Shown here piece after piece: positions 27,036-36,451 of a stretch of DNA of 64,000 nucleotides. The notes beneath the pieces were generated by a model that did not search any database, was not told the DNA's origin, and saw only the letters and a program-made list of their open reading frames with translations. Every line of letters starts with the position of its first letter. Positions within the stretch are counted from its first letter, which is position 1. The position numbers and the translations under genes are program-made. Source of the stretch: an uncultured Desulfobacter sp. (lineage in GTDB: Bacteria; Desulfobacterota; Desulfobacteria; Desulfobacterales; Desulfobacteraceae). The stretch spans positions 1,853,501-1,917,500 of the forward strand of contig NZ_OY761440.1 of assembly GCF_963664415.1 (NCBI RefSeq). Reading direction: 5' to 3'.

Positions 27036-28164
27036 TTTCCATCACTTTTGCAAACTGGTTAAAAAGATAGGCCGCATCATGGGGACCTGGGGAGGCTTCG
27101 GGGTGGTACTGAACGGCAAACGCCCGGATGGTATCGTTCTTAAGCCCTTCCAGGGAGTCTTCGTTCAGGTTGATGTGGGTCAGGTGGCATTTGTTTTTGT
27201 CGAGGGTATTCAAATCGACTGCAAATCCGTGGTTCTGGGAAGTAATTTCAACTTTGCCGGTATCCATATTTTTTACCGGCTGATTGCCGCCCCTGTGGCC
27301 GAATTTGATTTTCATGGTTTTACCGCCCATAGCAAGACCGAGAAGCTGCATGCCAAGGCAAATTCCAAAAACAGGATAGTTTTCAAGAAGTTCGCGTATG
27401 GTTGCCACAATAGAGGTCAACGGCTCCGGGTCGCCGGGGCCGTTTGACAGGAAAACACCGTCCGGGTTCAGGTTTTTTATGGTCTGGACATCTGTTTTTG
27501 CCGGAACCACCAGCACTTCACATCCTGCGTCTTCAAGACAGCGGATAATATTGTATTTTATGCCGAAATCCAGGGCCACCACAGAATGTTTTTTACCTTT
27601 TTGACGCCATATAGCAGGGTCTTCAAGGTTTTTGACATCCAGATAATCCGGGTTGTTGTCTTTCCAGAAATAGGGTTTTTTAGTTGTGACATATTCCACC
27701 AGGTTGGACCCTTCCATGGAAGGAATCTGTTTGGCCCGTGCCACAAGGGATTCAGGGTCCAGATCCGTGGTGGATATCATGGCTCTCATGGCACCGGATT
27801 TACGGATATGCCGGGTCAGAGCCCGGGTATCCAGGTCCTCAATACCCAGAACATGGGATTTTATCAGATAATCGGCAAGGGTTCCCTTTGATCTGAAATT
27901 GCTTGGAAACTCCTGGTATTCTTTGACAATGAAGGCTGCCGCATGAATACGGTCTGATTCAACATCTTCCGGACACACACCGTAGTTTCCTATGAGCGGA
28001 TAGGTCATGGTGACCATCTGCCCGTGATAGGACGGGTCGGTCAAAATCTCCTGGTAACCGGTCATGCTGGTGTTGAACACCACCTCTCCCTGGGCTTCGC
28101 CCGGCCCTGTAAAACTTCTACAGGAAAATGTTCTTCCATCTTCCAGGGCTAACAATGCTTTCAT
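27022..28164 (-). CDS. carA: Carbamoyl-phosphate synthase small subunit
   Basis: A 380-residue glutaminase subunit. The N-terminal domain has VVFNTSMTGYQEILTDPSY. The class I amidotransferase triad is visible: nucleophile in FGICLGMQLLG, and the His-Glu pair in FAVQYHPEASPGPHD. It supplies ammonia to CarB. It is first in the minus-strand run carA-carB-purF-radical SAM-acyl-CoA synthetase. The 265 bp upstream, shared with the divergent gapN, should hold both promoters; no riboswitch or attenuator is recognised there. Confidence 0.96.
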   Translation of the reverse strand: MKALLALEDGRTFSCRSFTGPGEAQGEVVFNTSMTGYQEILTDPSYHGQMVTMTYPLIGNYGVCPEDVESDRIHAAAFIVKEYQEFPSNFRSKGTLADYLIKSHVLGIEDLDTRALTRHIRKSGAMRAMISTTDLDPESLVARAKQIPSMEGSNLVEYVTTKKPYFWKDNNPDYLDVKNLEDPAIWRQKGKKHSVVALDFGIKYNIIRCLEDAGCEVLVVPAKTDVQTIKNLNPDGVFLSNGPGDPEPLTSIVATIRELLENYPVFGICLGMQLLGLAMGGKTMKIKFGHRGGNQPVKNMDTGKVEITSQNHGFAVDLNTLDKNKCHLTHINLNEDSLEGLKNDTIRAFAVQYHPEASPGPHDAAYLFNQFAKVMENAKA

Positions 28165-28429
28165 ATAGATTAATACCTGTCCCTTAAAATATTATGTAAA
28201 AAGCGTTCCGTAATCTATTCAGAACCTGTATAAATATCATGAAAAAGCTTTATTTTTCAAGTCCTAAGGCCCATGCAAAAAATATGGCCGGTTTTTATGG
28301 TTCTGGTTCCGGTTCTTTAATACATTTTTCATTGATCATCGGCTATTTAAAATTTGGGGTGGAATTGATTTGAAGATATATGTTGTCAGCGGTCCATTGT
28401 CCGTTTATTTACAATAATAGAGAGGTATC

Positions 28430-30055
28430 ATGAATAATCAACACAAGATTGACAGTCTGTTTACCGCAGAATCTAATATCCCGGAAGCGTTTCGAATGCC
28501 AGAACCCATGGAACAGAAAGAATTTCTGGTGAACGGCGAGGTTCATCACTGGGGCGGCCCGGTGCAGGATGTGTTTTCGCCGGTATGCGTAGAAACGAAC
28601 GGTAGTTTTGAAAAGATGCGTATCGGCAGCTATCCGCTGCTTACACAAAAAGAGGCTCTGGAGGCATTGGAGGCGGCTTGCAAGGCTTATGACAGTGGCC
28701 GGGGACTCTGGCCGACCTTGGCTGTGGAGGACCGCATCCGTCATCTGGAAGAGTTCGCTTACCGCATGAAGGAAAAGCGCCAGGAGGTCGTTCGCCTGCT
28801 TATGTGGGAGATCGGCAAGAATCTTCAGGATGCCTGCAACGAGTTTGACCGCACCTTGGATTATATTTTAGGTACCATTGATGCGCTCAAGGATCTGGAC
28901 CGGGCCGGGTCTCGGTTTGACATCACCCAGGGGGTGGCAGCCCAGATCCGCCGTGCGCCTCTGGGGGTGGTCCTTTGTATGGGGCCTTTTAACTATCCTT
29001 TGAACGAAACCTTTACCACTCTGATCCCGGCTCTTATCATGGGGAACACTGTCATCTTCAAGCCGCCCAAGCTCGGTGTTCTGTTGCACCGGCCCCTGCT
29101 TGAAGCATTTCAGAGCGCCTTTCCGCCGGGGGTCGTCAATACGGTATACGGCAGGGGGGCCATGGTTACAGGTCCGCTAATGGAATCGGGCCGCATTGAT
29201 GTCCTGGCTTTTATCGGCACCAGCCGGGTCGGCGACCAGCTTAAGAAGAAGCATCCCCATCCCCACCGCCTGCGATGTGTGCTTGGGCTGGAGGCTAAAA
29301 ATCCCGCTATTATTCTGCCCGATGCAAAACTCGATGTGGCGGTTAAGGAGTGCCTTCTGGGGGCTCTGTCATTCAACGGTCAGCGCTGTACGGCCTTAAA
29401 GCTTCTGTTTGTGCATGAATCCATTGCCGAAACATTTCTGGACATGCTCTGCCGGGAGGTGGAGAAGCTTGAACCGGGACTGCCCTGGCAAAACGAGGTG
29501 GGGATTACACCCCTGCCCGAAGAGAACAAGACCGCATATCTGCAGGAACTTATTAATGATGCGCAGCATGGGGGGGCGACGATCCGCAATGAAAGCGGCG
29601 GGATTGTCAATCAGACGTTCATGTTTCCGGCCGTGCTCTATCCGGTGACTCCGCAGATGCGCGTTTTTAAGGAGGAGCAATTCGGCCCTGTGATTCCCGT
29701 GGTTCCCTATAAATCAGTTGAAGAGCCCCTGGGGTTTGTGACGGATTCGGATTACGGCCAGCAGATCAGTATTTTCGGCACCGACCCCGACCGCATCGCT
29801 GAACTTATCGACCCTCTGGTAAATCAGGTCTGCCGGGTCAACATCAACAGCCAGTGCCAGCGCGGACCGGATACTTTCCCTTTTACCGGGCGTAAGGATT
29901 CAGCTGAAGGCACCCTGTCCATGTCCGATGCCCTGCGGGTTTTTTCCATCCGCACCCTGGTGGCCGGAAAACTTAATGATATTAATAAGGATATTATCTC
30001 GACCATTACGCGCGAGCGCAAATCCCGTTTTTTATCTACGAATTTTCTTTTGTAA
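28430..30055 (+). CDS. gapN: Non-phosphorylating NADP-dependent glyceraldehyde-3-phosphate dehydrogenase
   Basis: A 541-residue aldehyde dehydrogenase. The catalytic cysteine is in SFNGQRCTAL at about residue 320, the general base glutamate in VLGLEAKNPAI near 286, and the nucleotide site in GPFNYPLNE and FIGTSRVG. NINSQCQRGPDTFPFTGRKDS is the signature of GapN-type enzymes. It would oxidise glyceraldehyde-3-phosphate straight to 3-phosphoglycerate, giving NADPH and skipping the ATP step. The start follows AGAGAGG. It is divergent from carA and 43 bp upstream of mprF, possibly co-transcribed. Confidence 0.88.
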   Translation: MNNQHKIDSLFTAESNIPEAFRMPEPMEQKEFLVNGEVHHWGGPVQDVFSPVCVETNGSFEKMRIGSYPLLTQKEALEALEAACKAYDSGRGLWPTLAVEDRIRHLEEFAYRMKEKRQEVVRLLMWEIGKNLQDACNEFDRTLDYILGTIDALKDLDRAGSRFDITQGVAAQIRRAPLGVVLCMGPFNYPLNETFTTLIPALIMGNTVIFKPPKLGVLLHRPLLEAFQSAFPPGVVNTVYGRGAMVTGPLMESGRIDVLAFIGTSRVGDQLKKKHPHPHRLRCVLGLEAKNPAIILPDAKLDVAVKECLLGALSFNGQRCTALKLLFVHESIAETFLDMLCREVEKLEPGLPWQNEVGITPLPEENKTAYLQELINDAQHGGATIRNESGGIVNQTFMFPAVLYPVTPQMRVFKEEQFGPVIPVVPYKSVEEPLGFVTDSDYGQQISIFGTDPDRIAELIDPLVNQVCRVNINSQCQRGPDTFPFTGRKDSAEGTLSMSDALRVFSIRTLVAGKLNDINKDIISTITRERKSRFLSTNFLL

Positions 30056-30098
30056 ACCGTTGATTGCCGCGTTTGAGCCAAAAAGTAAAGTATAGACT

Positions 30099-32657
30099 AT
30101 GAAAAACACGATAAAGCCCTTCCTGGGTTTGATTCTCAGCCTGGCATTGTTCGCCGGTGCCGCTTTTCTAATGCACCGGGAGCTTTCTGTATATCATTTC
30201 AAAGAGGTGATTGTCACTTTTCGGAGTATTCCCTTGGAAATCCGGTTTTCCGCCTTTTTTTTAACCTTTATCAGTTATGCTGTTTTGACGGGCTATGATA
30301 CCCTTGGGTTAAAGTATATTCATAAAAAGTTACCCTACCCCAAAATTGCTCTGGCCTCCTTTACCGGTTATGCTTTCAGCAACAACATCGGGCTGTCAAT
30401 GATCGCAGGCGCTTCGGTTCGCTACAGACTGTATTCGGCCTGGGGACTTTCAAGTTTTGATATCGCAAAGGTGGTGGGGTTCTGTGCCGTTACCACATGG
30501 TTGGGGTTTCTGCTATTAAACGGTATGGCCCTTATGGTGAACCCCGGACTTCTGGGTGCTGTTGTTCATATAAATCCATGGTTGATTCGACTTCTGGGCT
30601 TGTGCCTGCTCATTATCGTTGCAGCGTACCTGGCTTTTTCCCTGAGGGGAAAAGAGGTGGTTTCTTTTCGGGAGCGTGAAATCCACATCCCAGACCGTTT
30701 TATCGCCTTTTCCCAGATCGTGTTAGGGGTTTTGGACTGGACCCTGGCCGGCATGATTCTGTATCTGTTATTGTCCCATTTTGCCGATCTATCCCTTCCG
30801 GGGTTCCTGACCGTTTACCTGGTTTCACAATTGGTTGCTCTGTTCAGCCAGGTGCCTGGAGGGCTGGGTGTATTCGAATCCCTCATGGTCATGTTCCTGT
30901 CTGCACAGATTCCTGCGCCGCATATTCTGGGCGCGTTGATCGCTTTCCGGGTGATTTATTACTGGATTCCTCTAATGATTGCAGCACTTTTTCTGGGAGG
31001 GCAGGAGCTGCTTCGCGGAAAAAAACACACTAAAAAGCTGATGGGCCTGTTCGACCGCTGGGTATCCCCCATGATACCCAGTGTATTTGGATTTACGGTG
31101 CTTCTCGGGGGAGCCATTCTGCTGTTTTCCGGGGCAACGCCTGCTCTGGGACCGCGGATTGTCCATTTAAAGACATTTTTTCCCTTATCTTTTATCGAAA
31201 TTTCCCATTTCCTCGGCAGCATCGCCGGGATGGGACTTCTTCTGCTTGGCCGGGGACTTCAGCGGCGTCTTGACGCGGCTTACATGCTGAGTGTAATTCT
31301 GCTTTTCCTGGGTATTGCAGCCTCCCTGGTCAAAGGCTTTGATTATGAAGAAGCCGCTGCGCTTACCATAATACTGGCAGCCCTGCTTCCCAGCCGCAGG
31401 TATTTTTACAGAAAAGCATCTATACTCAGTCAAAAATTCAGTCCGGGATGGACCACAGCCCTCCTGATTATTTTTGTATCGTCTACATGGCTGGGATTTT
31501 ATGCCTACCGCCATGTGGAGTATGCAGATTCTCTTTGGTGGCAGTTTACCTTTAAAGGAAATGCGGCCCGTTTCATGCGGGCTACCCTGGGCGTGTCGGT
31601 CATGGGGTTGTTTTTCGCCGTGGCCCGTCTAATGAGGCCCGGTGTCCCCAAAGCCAAGTTTCCCAATAACGACGAATTGACAACCGAAATCCTCCCCATC
31701 GTGCGCCAATCTGAAAGTGCCACGGCCAACCTGGCCCTTCTGGGCGACAAGCTGATCAACATGAACCAGAATAAAGACGCCTTTATCATGTATGGAATTG
31801 AAAGGAAAAGCTGGGTGTCCATGGGTGATCCCGTGGGGCCGGTGGCGACGTGGCCGGATTTGATCTGGCGGTTTCGGGAATTGGCTGATCAGGCCGGAGG
31901 ATGGCCCGTATTCTATCAGATAAGCCATGAAAGGCTTCATATTTACCTGGATATGGGATTTACCATGGTCAAACTCGGTGAAGAAGCCCGGGTTCCCCTT
32001 GAAGCCTTCAATCTTGATGGCCGTGCACGGAAAAATTTAAGAAGCTGTAAAAATAAATTTGAAAAAACAGGATACGTATTCACCGTTCTTGAACCGGCAC
32101 AGGCCTATCTTCGCATGGATGAGCTCAAAGCCGTTTCCGATACCTGGCTTGAAATAAAAAACGGCCGGGAAAAAGGATTTTCATTAGGGTTTTTTAGTCC
32201 GAATTATCTGTCTATGAACCCTGTGGCCATTGTGGAAAAAGACGGCAGGATCGAAGCCTTTGCCAATTTGTGGCAAAGTGCGGCAAAAAAAGAGCTTTCG
32301 GTGGATCTCATGCGGTTCACACCCGGTGCGCCCAACGGTACCATGGACTACCTGTTCACGGCGATTATGCTCTGGGGCAGGGAATCTGGTTATACCTGGT
32401 TTAACCTGGGCATGGCGCCTTTTTCCGGTATTGAAGCCTCCAGTGTGGCCCCGTTTTGGAACAGGTTGGGCGCCTTTGTTTTCAACCATGGAGAGAAGGT
32501 ATACAATTTTCATGGTTTGCGGCAATATAAGGGAAAATTCGATCCGGTCTGGTCGCCACGCTACCTTGCCGCACCGGGAGGCTTGGCTATGCCGGCGGTC
32601 TTTACCAATCTTGCATCACTGATTTCAGGCGGTGTCAAAGGTTTGCTTTTGCATTAA
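30099..32657 (+). CDS. mprF: Phosphatidylglycerol lysyltransferase/flippase MprF-like
   Basis: An 852-residue membrane protein. Residues 1 to about 510 hold some 12-14 hydrophobic helices, including the UPF0104-type flippase core (VPGGLGVFESLMV). The C-terminal 330 residues are the cytosolic DUF2156/GNAT-like transferase, with AYRHVEY, YQISHERLHIYLDMG, LRSCKNKFEK, WLEIKNGREKGFSLGFF and FNLGMAPFSGIE. The family transfers lysine or alanine from aminoacyl-tRNA to phosphatidylglycerol and flips the product, lowering envelope charge against cationic peptides. The amino acid used here cannot be told. The stop codon lies inside the left edge of a REP-like repeat. Confidence 0.92.
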   Translation: MKNTIKPFLGLILSLALFAGAAFLMHRELSVYHFKEVIVTFRSIPLEIRFSAFFLTFISYAVLTGYDTLGLKYIHKKLPYPKIALASFTGYAFSNNIGLSMIAGASVRYRLYSAWGLSSFDIAKVVGFCAVTTWLGFLLLNGMALMVNPGLLGAVVHINPWLIRLLGLCLLIIVAAYLAFSLRGKEVVSFREREIHIPDRFIAFSQIVLGVLDWTLAGMILYLLLSHFADLSLPGFLTVYLVSQLVALFSQVPGGLGVFESLMVMFLSAQIPAPHILGALIAFRVIYYWIPLMIAALFLGGQELLRGKKHTKKLMGLFDRWVSPMIPSVFGFTVLLGGAILLFSGATPALGPRIVHLKTFFPLSFIEISHFLGSIAGMGLLLLGRGLQRRLDAAYMLSVILLFLGIAASLVKGFDYEEAAALTIILAALLPSRRYFYRKASILSQKFSPGWTTALLIIFVSSTWLGFYAYRHVEYADSLWWQFTFKGNAARFMRATLGVSVMGLFFAVARLMRPGVPKAKFPNNDELTTEILPIVRQSESATANLALLGDKLINMNQNKDAFIMYGIERKSWVSMGDPVGPVATWPDLIWRFRELADQAGGWPVFYQISHERLHIYLDMGFTMVKLGEEARVPLEAFNLDGRARKNLRSCKNKFEKTGYVFTVLEPAQAYLRMDELKAVSDTWLEIKNGREKGFSLGFFSPNYLSMNPVAIVEKDGRIEAFANLWQSAAKKELSVDLMRFTPGAPNGTMDYLFTAIMLWGRESGYTWFNLGMAPFSGIEASSVAPFWNRLGAFVFNHGEKVYNFHGLRQYKGKFDPVWSPRYLAAPGGLAMPAVFTNLASLISGGVKGLLLH

Positions 32658-32702
32658 CGGCCATGGGCCGATCAAGTCTATCAATACCCAGGCTTAACCC
32701 AT
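32655..32702. repeat. REP-like hairpin repeat, copy 3
   Basis: TAACGGCCATGGGCCGATC, then GTCTATCAATACCCAGGCTT, matches the reverse complement of the copy at 48731. It begins at the mprF stop codon, so it could act as its transcript end. It lies 37 bp left of the IS1595-type insertion. Confidence 0.65.
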
Positions 32703-32739
32703 AATAAAATAAAAAGAGGGCAACATGCCAAAATCGTTA

Positions 32740-33772
32740 GGCTCATGTTGCGTATCAGGGTCGTATAATGGTAGATGGTGATTTTTTCTGACCGAATTCA
32801 CCTTAGGAGCTTAACGGATGCAGGTAAACATAAAGACTCTGATTGATGATACACAATGTTATGAAACTGTTCGGGAATTGCGCTGGCCGGAAGGACGCCA
32901 ATGTCCGTTTTGTGAATCCAAACGAGTAATCAAAAGGGGTTTCGATGAAAAAGAACCTGCCAGGCAGCGTTATGAATGTAAAAATTGTAGTAAACGCTTT
33001 GACGACTTGACGGGTACCATTTTCGCTGGGCATCATCAACCCCTAAAAGTATGGATTTTGTGTCTTTATTTTATGGGGCTGAACTTGTCCAACAAGCAGA
33101 TTGCCAAAGAACTGGACTTGGACCGCACGGATGTTCAAAAGATGACCACCCAACTTCGTGAAGGCGTGGTAAAAAAAAGCCGCCCGTAACTCTCGACGAC
33201 AAGGTTGAGTGCGATGAAGTCTACATTGTAGCAGGGCATAAAGGCAATCCCGAAGCAGTATTCCAAAAAGGGAGGGAAGGCCGTCGAAATCGTTTACGAG
33301 GTGCTCGTGGGCGGGGTACATTGGAAAAAGAGAAGCCACCTGTATTTGGTATGATTCAGCGATGCGGGCTGGTGGTAATCAAGATGCTTGCCAATGTTCG
33401 CCGGGTAACCATTGAGCCCTTGATAAAATCAGTCATTTTGCCAGGAACTTTGATCTACACGGATGAATACGGGATATATAACCGATTAAGCGAGTGGGGG
33501 TACAAGCATAAGAGCGTGAATCACGGGGCTGGAGAATATGCCAGAGACGAGGATGGGGATGGTTTCCATGAAGTCCATGTAAATACGATGGAAGGCTTCT
33601 GGTCTTTGCTACGTGGTTGGTTGCGTCCACATCGAGGAGTTTCACAGGAAAAGCTCCCGTTTTATCTTGGCTTTTTTGAATTCGTTCATAACGCTGGCAA
33701 GCGAGGAAAGGCCTTGCTCCATTCACTTGTCGAACTTTTGGTCAGATAAGACCTTGAAACACAACATGAGCC
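32740..33772 (+). mobile_element. IS1595-family insertion sequence
   Basis: A 1033-bp element with terminal inverted repeats (GGCTCATGTTGCGTATCA at the left; the right end reads GGCTCATGTTGTGTTTCA on the other strand). It is flanked by an exact 8-bp target duplication AATCGTTA (32732-32739 and 33773-33780). The single transposase gene is split by a frame change at an A8 run. To its right lies a broken PEP-utilising enzyme frame. Confidence 0.92.
32818..33749 (+). CDS. IS1595-family transposase, in two frames
   Basis: Frame one (32818-33189) has a zinc ribbon (CPFC at about residue 29, CKNC at about 58) and a helix-turn-helix (NLSNKQIAKELDLDR), then stops shortly after the run AAAAAAAA at 33171-33178. 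In the -1 frame the protein continues without a break into the ISXO2-type DDE domain: VECDEVYI, then IYTDEYGIY, then HVNTMEGFWSLLRGW, ending at 33749. Slippage on A8, by ribosome or polymerase, would give a full-length protein of about 310 residues. The alternative is a simple inactivating one-base deletion. All catalytic residues are present. Confidence 0.85.
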
Positions 33773-33779
33773 AATCGTT

Positions 33780-34028
33780 AAAACGCAGCCAATAGATGGC
33801 GAAATCCTTGTGGCCGGTCGGACCGATCCCGGCTGGGTACCTTTGTATCCATCCGTTTCAGGCATCCTCATTGAAAGGGGCAGCATTCTATCTCACTCAG
33901 CGATTGTCGCCAGAGAAATGGGTATCCCCACCATTGTCGGTATTCCAAATTTATTAAATGTGCTAAAGGACGATCAGGTGGTGACAATGGACGGATCTAC
34001 CGGTGAAGTGGAAATTGAGCAGTCTTAG
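33780..34028 (+). pseudogene. PEP-utilising enzyme, mobile (swivelling) domain fragment
   Basis: An open frame from the IS edge encodes DGEILVAGRTDPGW, then GSILSHSAIVAREMGIP with the phospho-histidine, then TMDGSTGEVEIEQ. This is the phosphohistidine domain of PEP synthase, PPDK or rifampin phosphotransferase-type proteins. The ATP-binding part that normally precedes it is absent; left of the IS only a REP-like repeat is found. So the gene was already truncated or was deleted with the insertion. A GTG at 33810 without a good ribosome site could start a short product. Confidence 0.75.
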
Positions 34029-34184
34029 AATAAAGCCCTGCCCCATCTTTTTGACTACAGAGTATATGGCCTTGTAAGCACAGGCGTTATCAATTATATA
34101 CCGCATGTTATGACGCCGCTTTTACAAAAACAATAAAGCGGGGTAATGGGAAAACAGCATTACAGTGAAATAAAGGAAGTGATT

Positions 34185-34937
34185 ATGACGTATTGCGTAG
34201 CAGCTCTTGTTGATGAAGGTATCTCTTACTGTTCCGATTCCCGGACCAGTGCCGGTGTCGATCAGATAAATACCTATTCCAAGATGTTTCGCTTCGGACA
34301 GGATGGAAACCGCCAGTTTGTTATTCTGTCAGCCGGCAATCTTGCAACAACCCAGGCAGTCATTGAACAATTATCCAAAGATATTTCCACCCAGGCAGCA
34401 ATCAATCTAAATACGGTGGCGGACATGGGTGAAGCTGCCGATTATATCGGCCAACTCAGCGTCAACGAGCAGACAAAATCCGGCGGAGGCAATATCTATG
34501 AAGCCACGTTTATTCTTGGCGGCCAGATCCTTGGAAACCCACCGCATCTGTCATTGATTTACCCCCAGGGCAATCATATATCCACCTCAAAGGAAACGCC
34601 GTTTTTACAGATTGGAGAAACCAAATACGGTAAACCTATTCTCGACCGCATAATTACACCCCAAACGTCTTTAAATATGGCCGCACTTTGTTCTTTGGTT
34701 TCAATGGATTCAACCATGCGAAGCAATCTTTCCGTAGGACCGCCAATTGATATCCAGCTGTACCATACTGATAGCTTTATAGGCGGTGAATACTACCATC
34801 TGCCCGAAGACAGCGAGTATCTCAGAGATGTCAATCGGATTTGGAATGAACGGATGATTGAAAGTGTTGCCGGCATGCCGCCTTTAGACAGTGCTCTTGC
34901 AGAAACCGGTGATAACGGAAGCGGTCCTGTACTATGA
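34185..34937 (+). CDS. Anbu-type proteasome homologue
   Basis: A 250-residue Ntn-hydrolase of the ancestral beta subunit (Anbu/BPH) family. Start choice matters: ATG at 34185 has AAAGGAAG seven bases upstream and puts the presumed nucleophile threonine directly after Met1 (MTYCVAAL), whereas the open frame extends 13 codons upstream. SDSRTSAGVDQINTYSKMF and the glycine-rich ILSAGNLATTQ are typical. Anbu forms open helical or ring assemblies. It is normally clustered with an alpha-E domain protein, a circularly permuted ATP-grasp and a transglutaminase-like protein. None of these is within this window near it, so it is an orphan here. Confidence 0.87.
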   Translation: MTYCVAALVDEGISYCSDSRTSAGVDQINTYSKMFRFGQDGNRQFVILSAGNLATTQAVIEQLSKDISTQAAINLNTVADMGEAADYIGQLSVNEQTKSGGGNIYEATFILGGQILGNPPHLSLIYPQGNHISTSKETPFLQIGETKYGKPILDRIITPQTSLNMAALCSLVSMDSTMRSNLSVGPPIDIQLYHTDSFIGGEYYHLPEDSEYLRDVNRIWNERMIESVAGMPPLDSALAETGDNGSGPVL

Positions 34938-35024
34938 AGCCGATTCCTTTTGTTTTTACAGGGATTGAACATCCTTAGCGTATATTTGCGCGAATATGGG
35001 TGGTTCCCTTCAAACGGTTTGTTT

Positions 35025-36194
35025 TCAATACGATTCAAGCCTTTTCATAAATCGCGGCAAAGAAATGACAGTGATATCATTGCTAACGGGAAATTCATCC
35101 TCTCCCCCGTAGATAACATATTTTTGGACAGCACCAACATCATCGCAAATTGCGCTGTAATGCTTGCCCAATTTAGGAGCCGTGCCATATTTTATTTCTA
35201 CAGCCCAAATTTCTGATGAAGGCATTTTGATGACCAGATCAATTTCCGCTCCTGCAGCAGTACGGTAAAAATATGTTTCAGCGCGGCGAGGCAATACCGA
35301 ATGGATATTTTCCACAACAAAGCCTTCCCAGCTTTTGCCAAGTATCGGATTGGAGAGCAGGGTATCATATCGGTCAATTCCAAGCAGCCTGTGTAAAATA
35401 CCGCTGTCCCGGATGTAATATCGTGGCGTTTTGACTAACCGTTTTTTTACATTGGCATGCCATGGCATTAACCGTCTGACCAGTAGCAGGTCAGAAAGTA
35501 TATCGATATAACGGCTTACTGTTTTCCCATCTATCTCAAGATTAGTCCCCAGTTTTGAATAGTTCACCGGTTCACCCTGTAAATGGGCCAGCATGGTCCA
35601 CAGGCGCCGCATCCGGATTGCCGGCACATGAAATCCTAACTGTGGAAGATCTCTTTCAAGATAGGTTCGAATCAAGTCCTCAAGCCAATCCATAGCCATA
35701 GTGTCATCATCAGCCAGAAAGCTTTCAGGAAAGCCGCCTTTCACCCAAAGTTTATGTATTGTTTCGGGTTCGCAACCGGTTTCGATGACATTCAGGCCAC
35801 CCATTTGGATATAACTGATTCTACCTGCAAGGCTTTCAGACGTTTGCCGCATCAAATCCATGGAGGCTGAACCAAGGAAAAGGAATTGTCCGGATTTGCG
35901 TCCCTGTTCTCTGTTTTTATCAATAAGACCCCGCAACACCGGAAACAGGTCCGGTACACGTTGAATTTCATCTAAAATTACCAGTTTATCACTCTGGGTT
36001 TTTAAAAACGCTCCTGGATCACTAAGCTTGAACAAATCTTCAGGAGCTTCCAGATCAAGATAAATAGAATCGATCCCTTTTGCTATGGTTTTAGCAAGGG
36101 TGGTTTTTCCAACCTGACGGGCTCCAAGCAGCGCAACTGCAGGCACCTGCCCAATTTTTTTCTTTATTTCATTTGCAATCCATCGAAGAATCAT
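35025..36194 (-). CDS. AAA ATPase with DUF4143 domain
   Basis: A 389-residue protein. Walker A is GARQVGKTTLAKTI at about residues 23-36 and Walker B is KLVILDEIQRVP at about 70-81. The C-terminal DUF4143 has NYSKLGTNLEIDGKTVSRYIDIL (a winged-helix part) and ends in a nuclease-like EIDLVIK ... WAVEIKYG core. Such ATPases are common and often lie in defence or mobile regions; their role is unknown. The start ATG overlaps by four bases (TCAT on the plus strand) the stop of a small upstream PglZ-like fragment. Intact by length. Confidence 0.85.
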   Translation of the reverse strand: MILRWIANEIKKKIGQVPAVALLGARQVGKTTLAKTIAKGIDSIYLDLEAPEDLFKLSDPGAFLKTQSDKLVILDEIQRVPDLFPVLRGLIDKNREQGRKSGQFLFLGSASMDLMRQTSESLAGRISYIQMGGLNVIETGCEPETIHKLWVKGGFPESFLADDDTMAMDWLEDLIRTYLERDLPQLGFHVPAIRMRRLWTMLAHLQGEPVNYSKLGTNLEIDGKTVSRYIDILSDLLLVRRLMPWHANVKKRLVKTPRYYIRDSGILHRLLGIDRYDTLLSNPILGKSWEGFVVENIHSVLPRRAETYFYRTAAGAEIDLVIKMPSSEIWAVEIKYGTAPKLGKHYSAICDDVGAVQKYVIYGGEDEFPVSNDITVISLPRFMKRLESY

Positions 36195-36358
36195 ACCTTG
36201 CAGTTTAGGATAGATATTCCGAAATTACAAGGTATGTAGTAAAAAACATCATCCTGAAAGTACCACCCATATTGGCCCAATGACCACATAGCTACTATGT
36301 TCAATGCGCTCACATTCGGAGCAAAACGATCCAGTATAAGGTTTCGCCAGTCAGACAT
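36191..36358 (-). pseudogene. Possible BREX PglZ N-terminal stub
   Basis: A 55-codon frame starting MSDWRNLILDRFAPNVSALNIV. This opening resembles the first 20 residues of BREX-type PglZ phosphatases (typically M-S-x-W-R, then ILDxFxPxVxxLTLV). After about residue 22 the sequence (MWSLGQYGWYF) no longer fits, so a deletion joined the stub to other DNA. It ends in TGA overlapping the ATG of the DUF4143 ATPase. Family assignment is from memory of the N-terminal motif only. Confidence 0.4.
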
Positions 36359-36364
36359 TGTGCC

Positions 36365-36448
36365 TTAATCTCCTGCAAGCACATCAAGTTTTTCACGAAA
36401 ATGAACAAAACTGGGAGATACATTTCTGTCAAGTATTTCAAAATGCAT
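36365..36448 (-). pseudogene. Short chimeric stub after the ATPase gene
   Basis: A 27-codon frame beginning MHFEIL, the usual first residues of the DUF4276 partner that follows this kind of ATPase. It then switches to an unrelated stretch ending REKLDVLAGD, which might be the tail of a gene that preceded pglZ. It starts four bases after the ATPase stop. It looks like the junction of a deletion that removed DUF4276 and its neighbours. Confidence 0.4.
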
Positions 36449-36451
36449 GAG

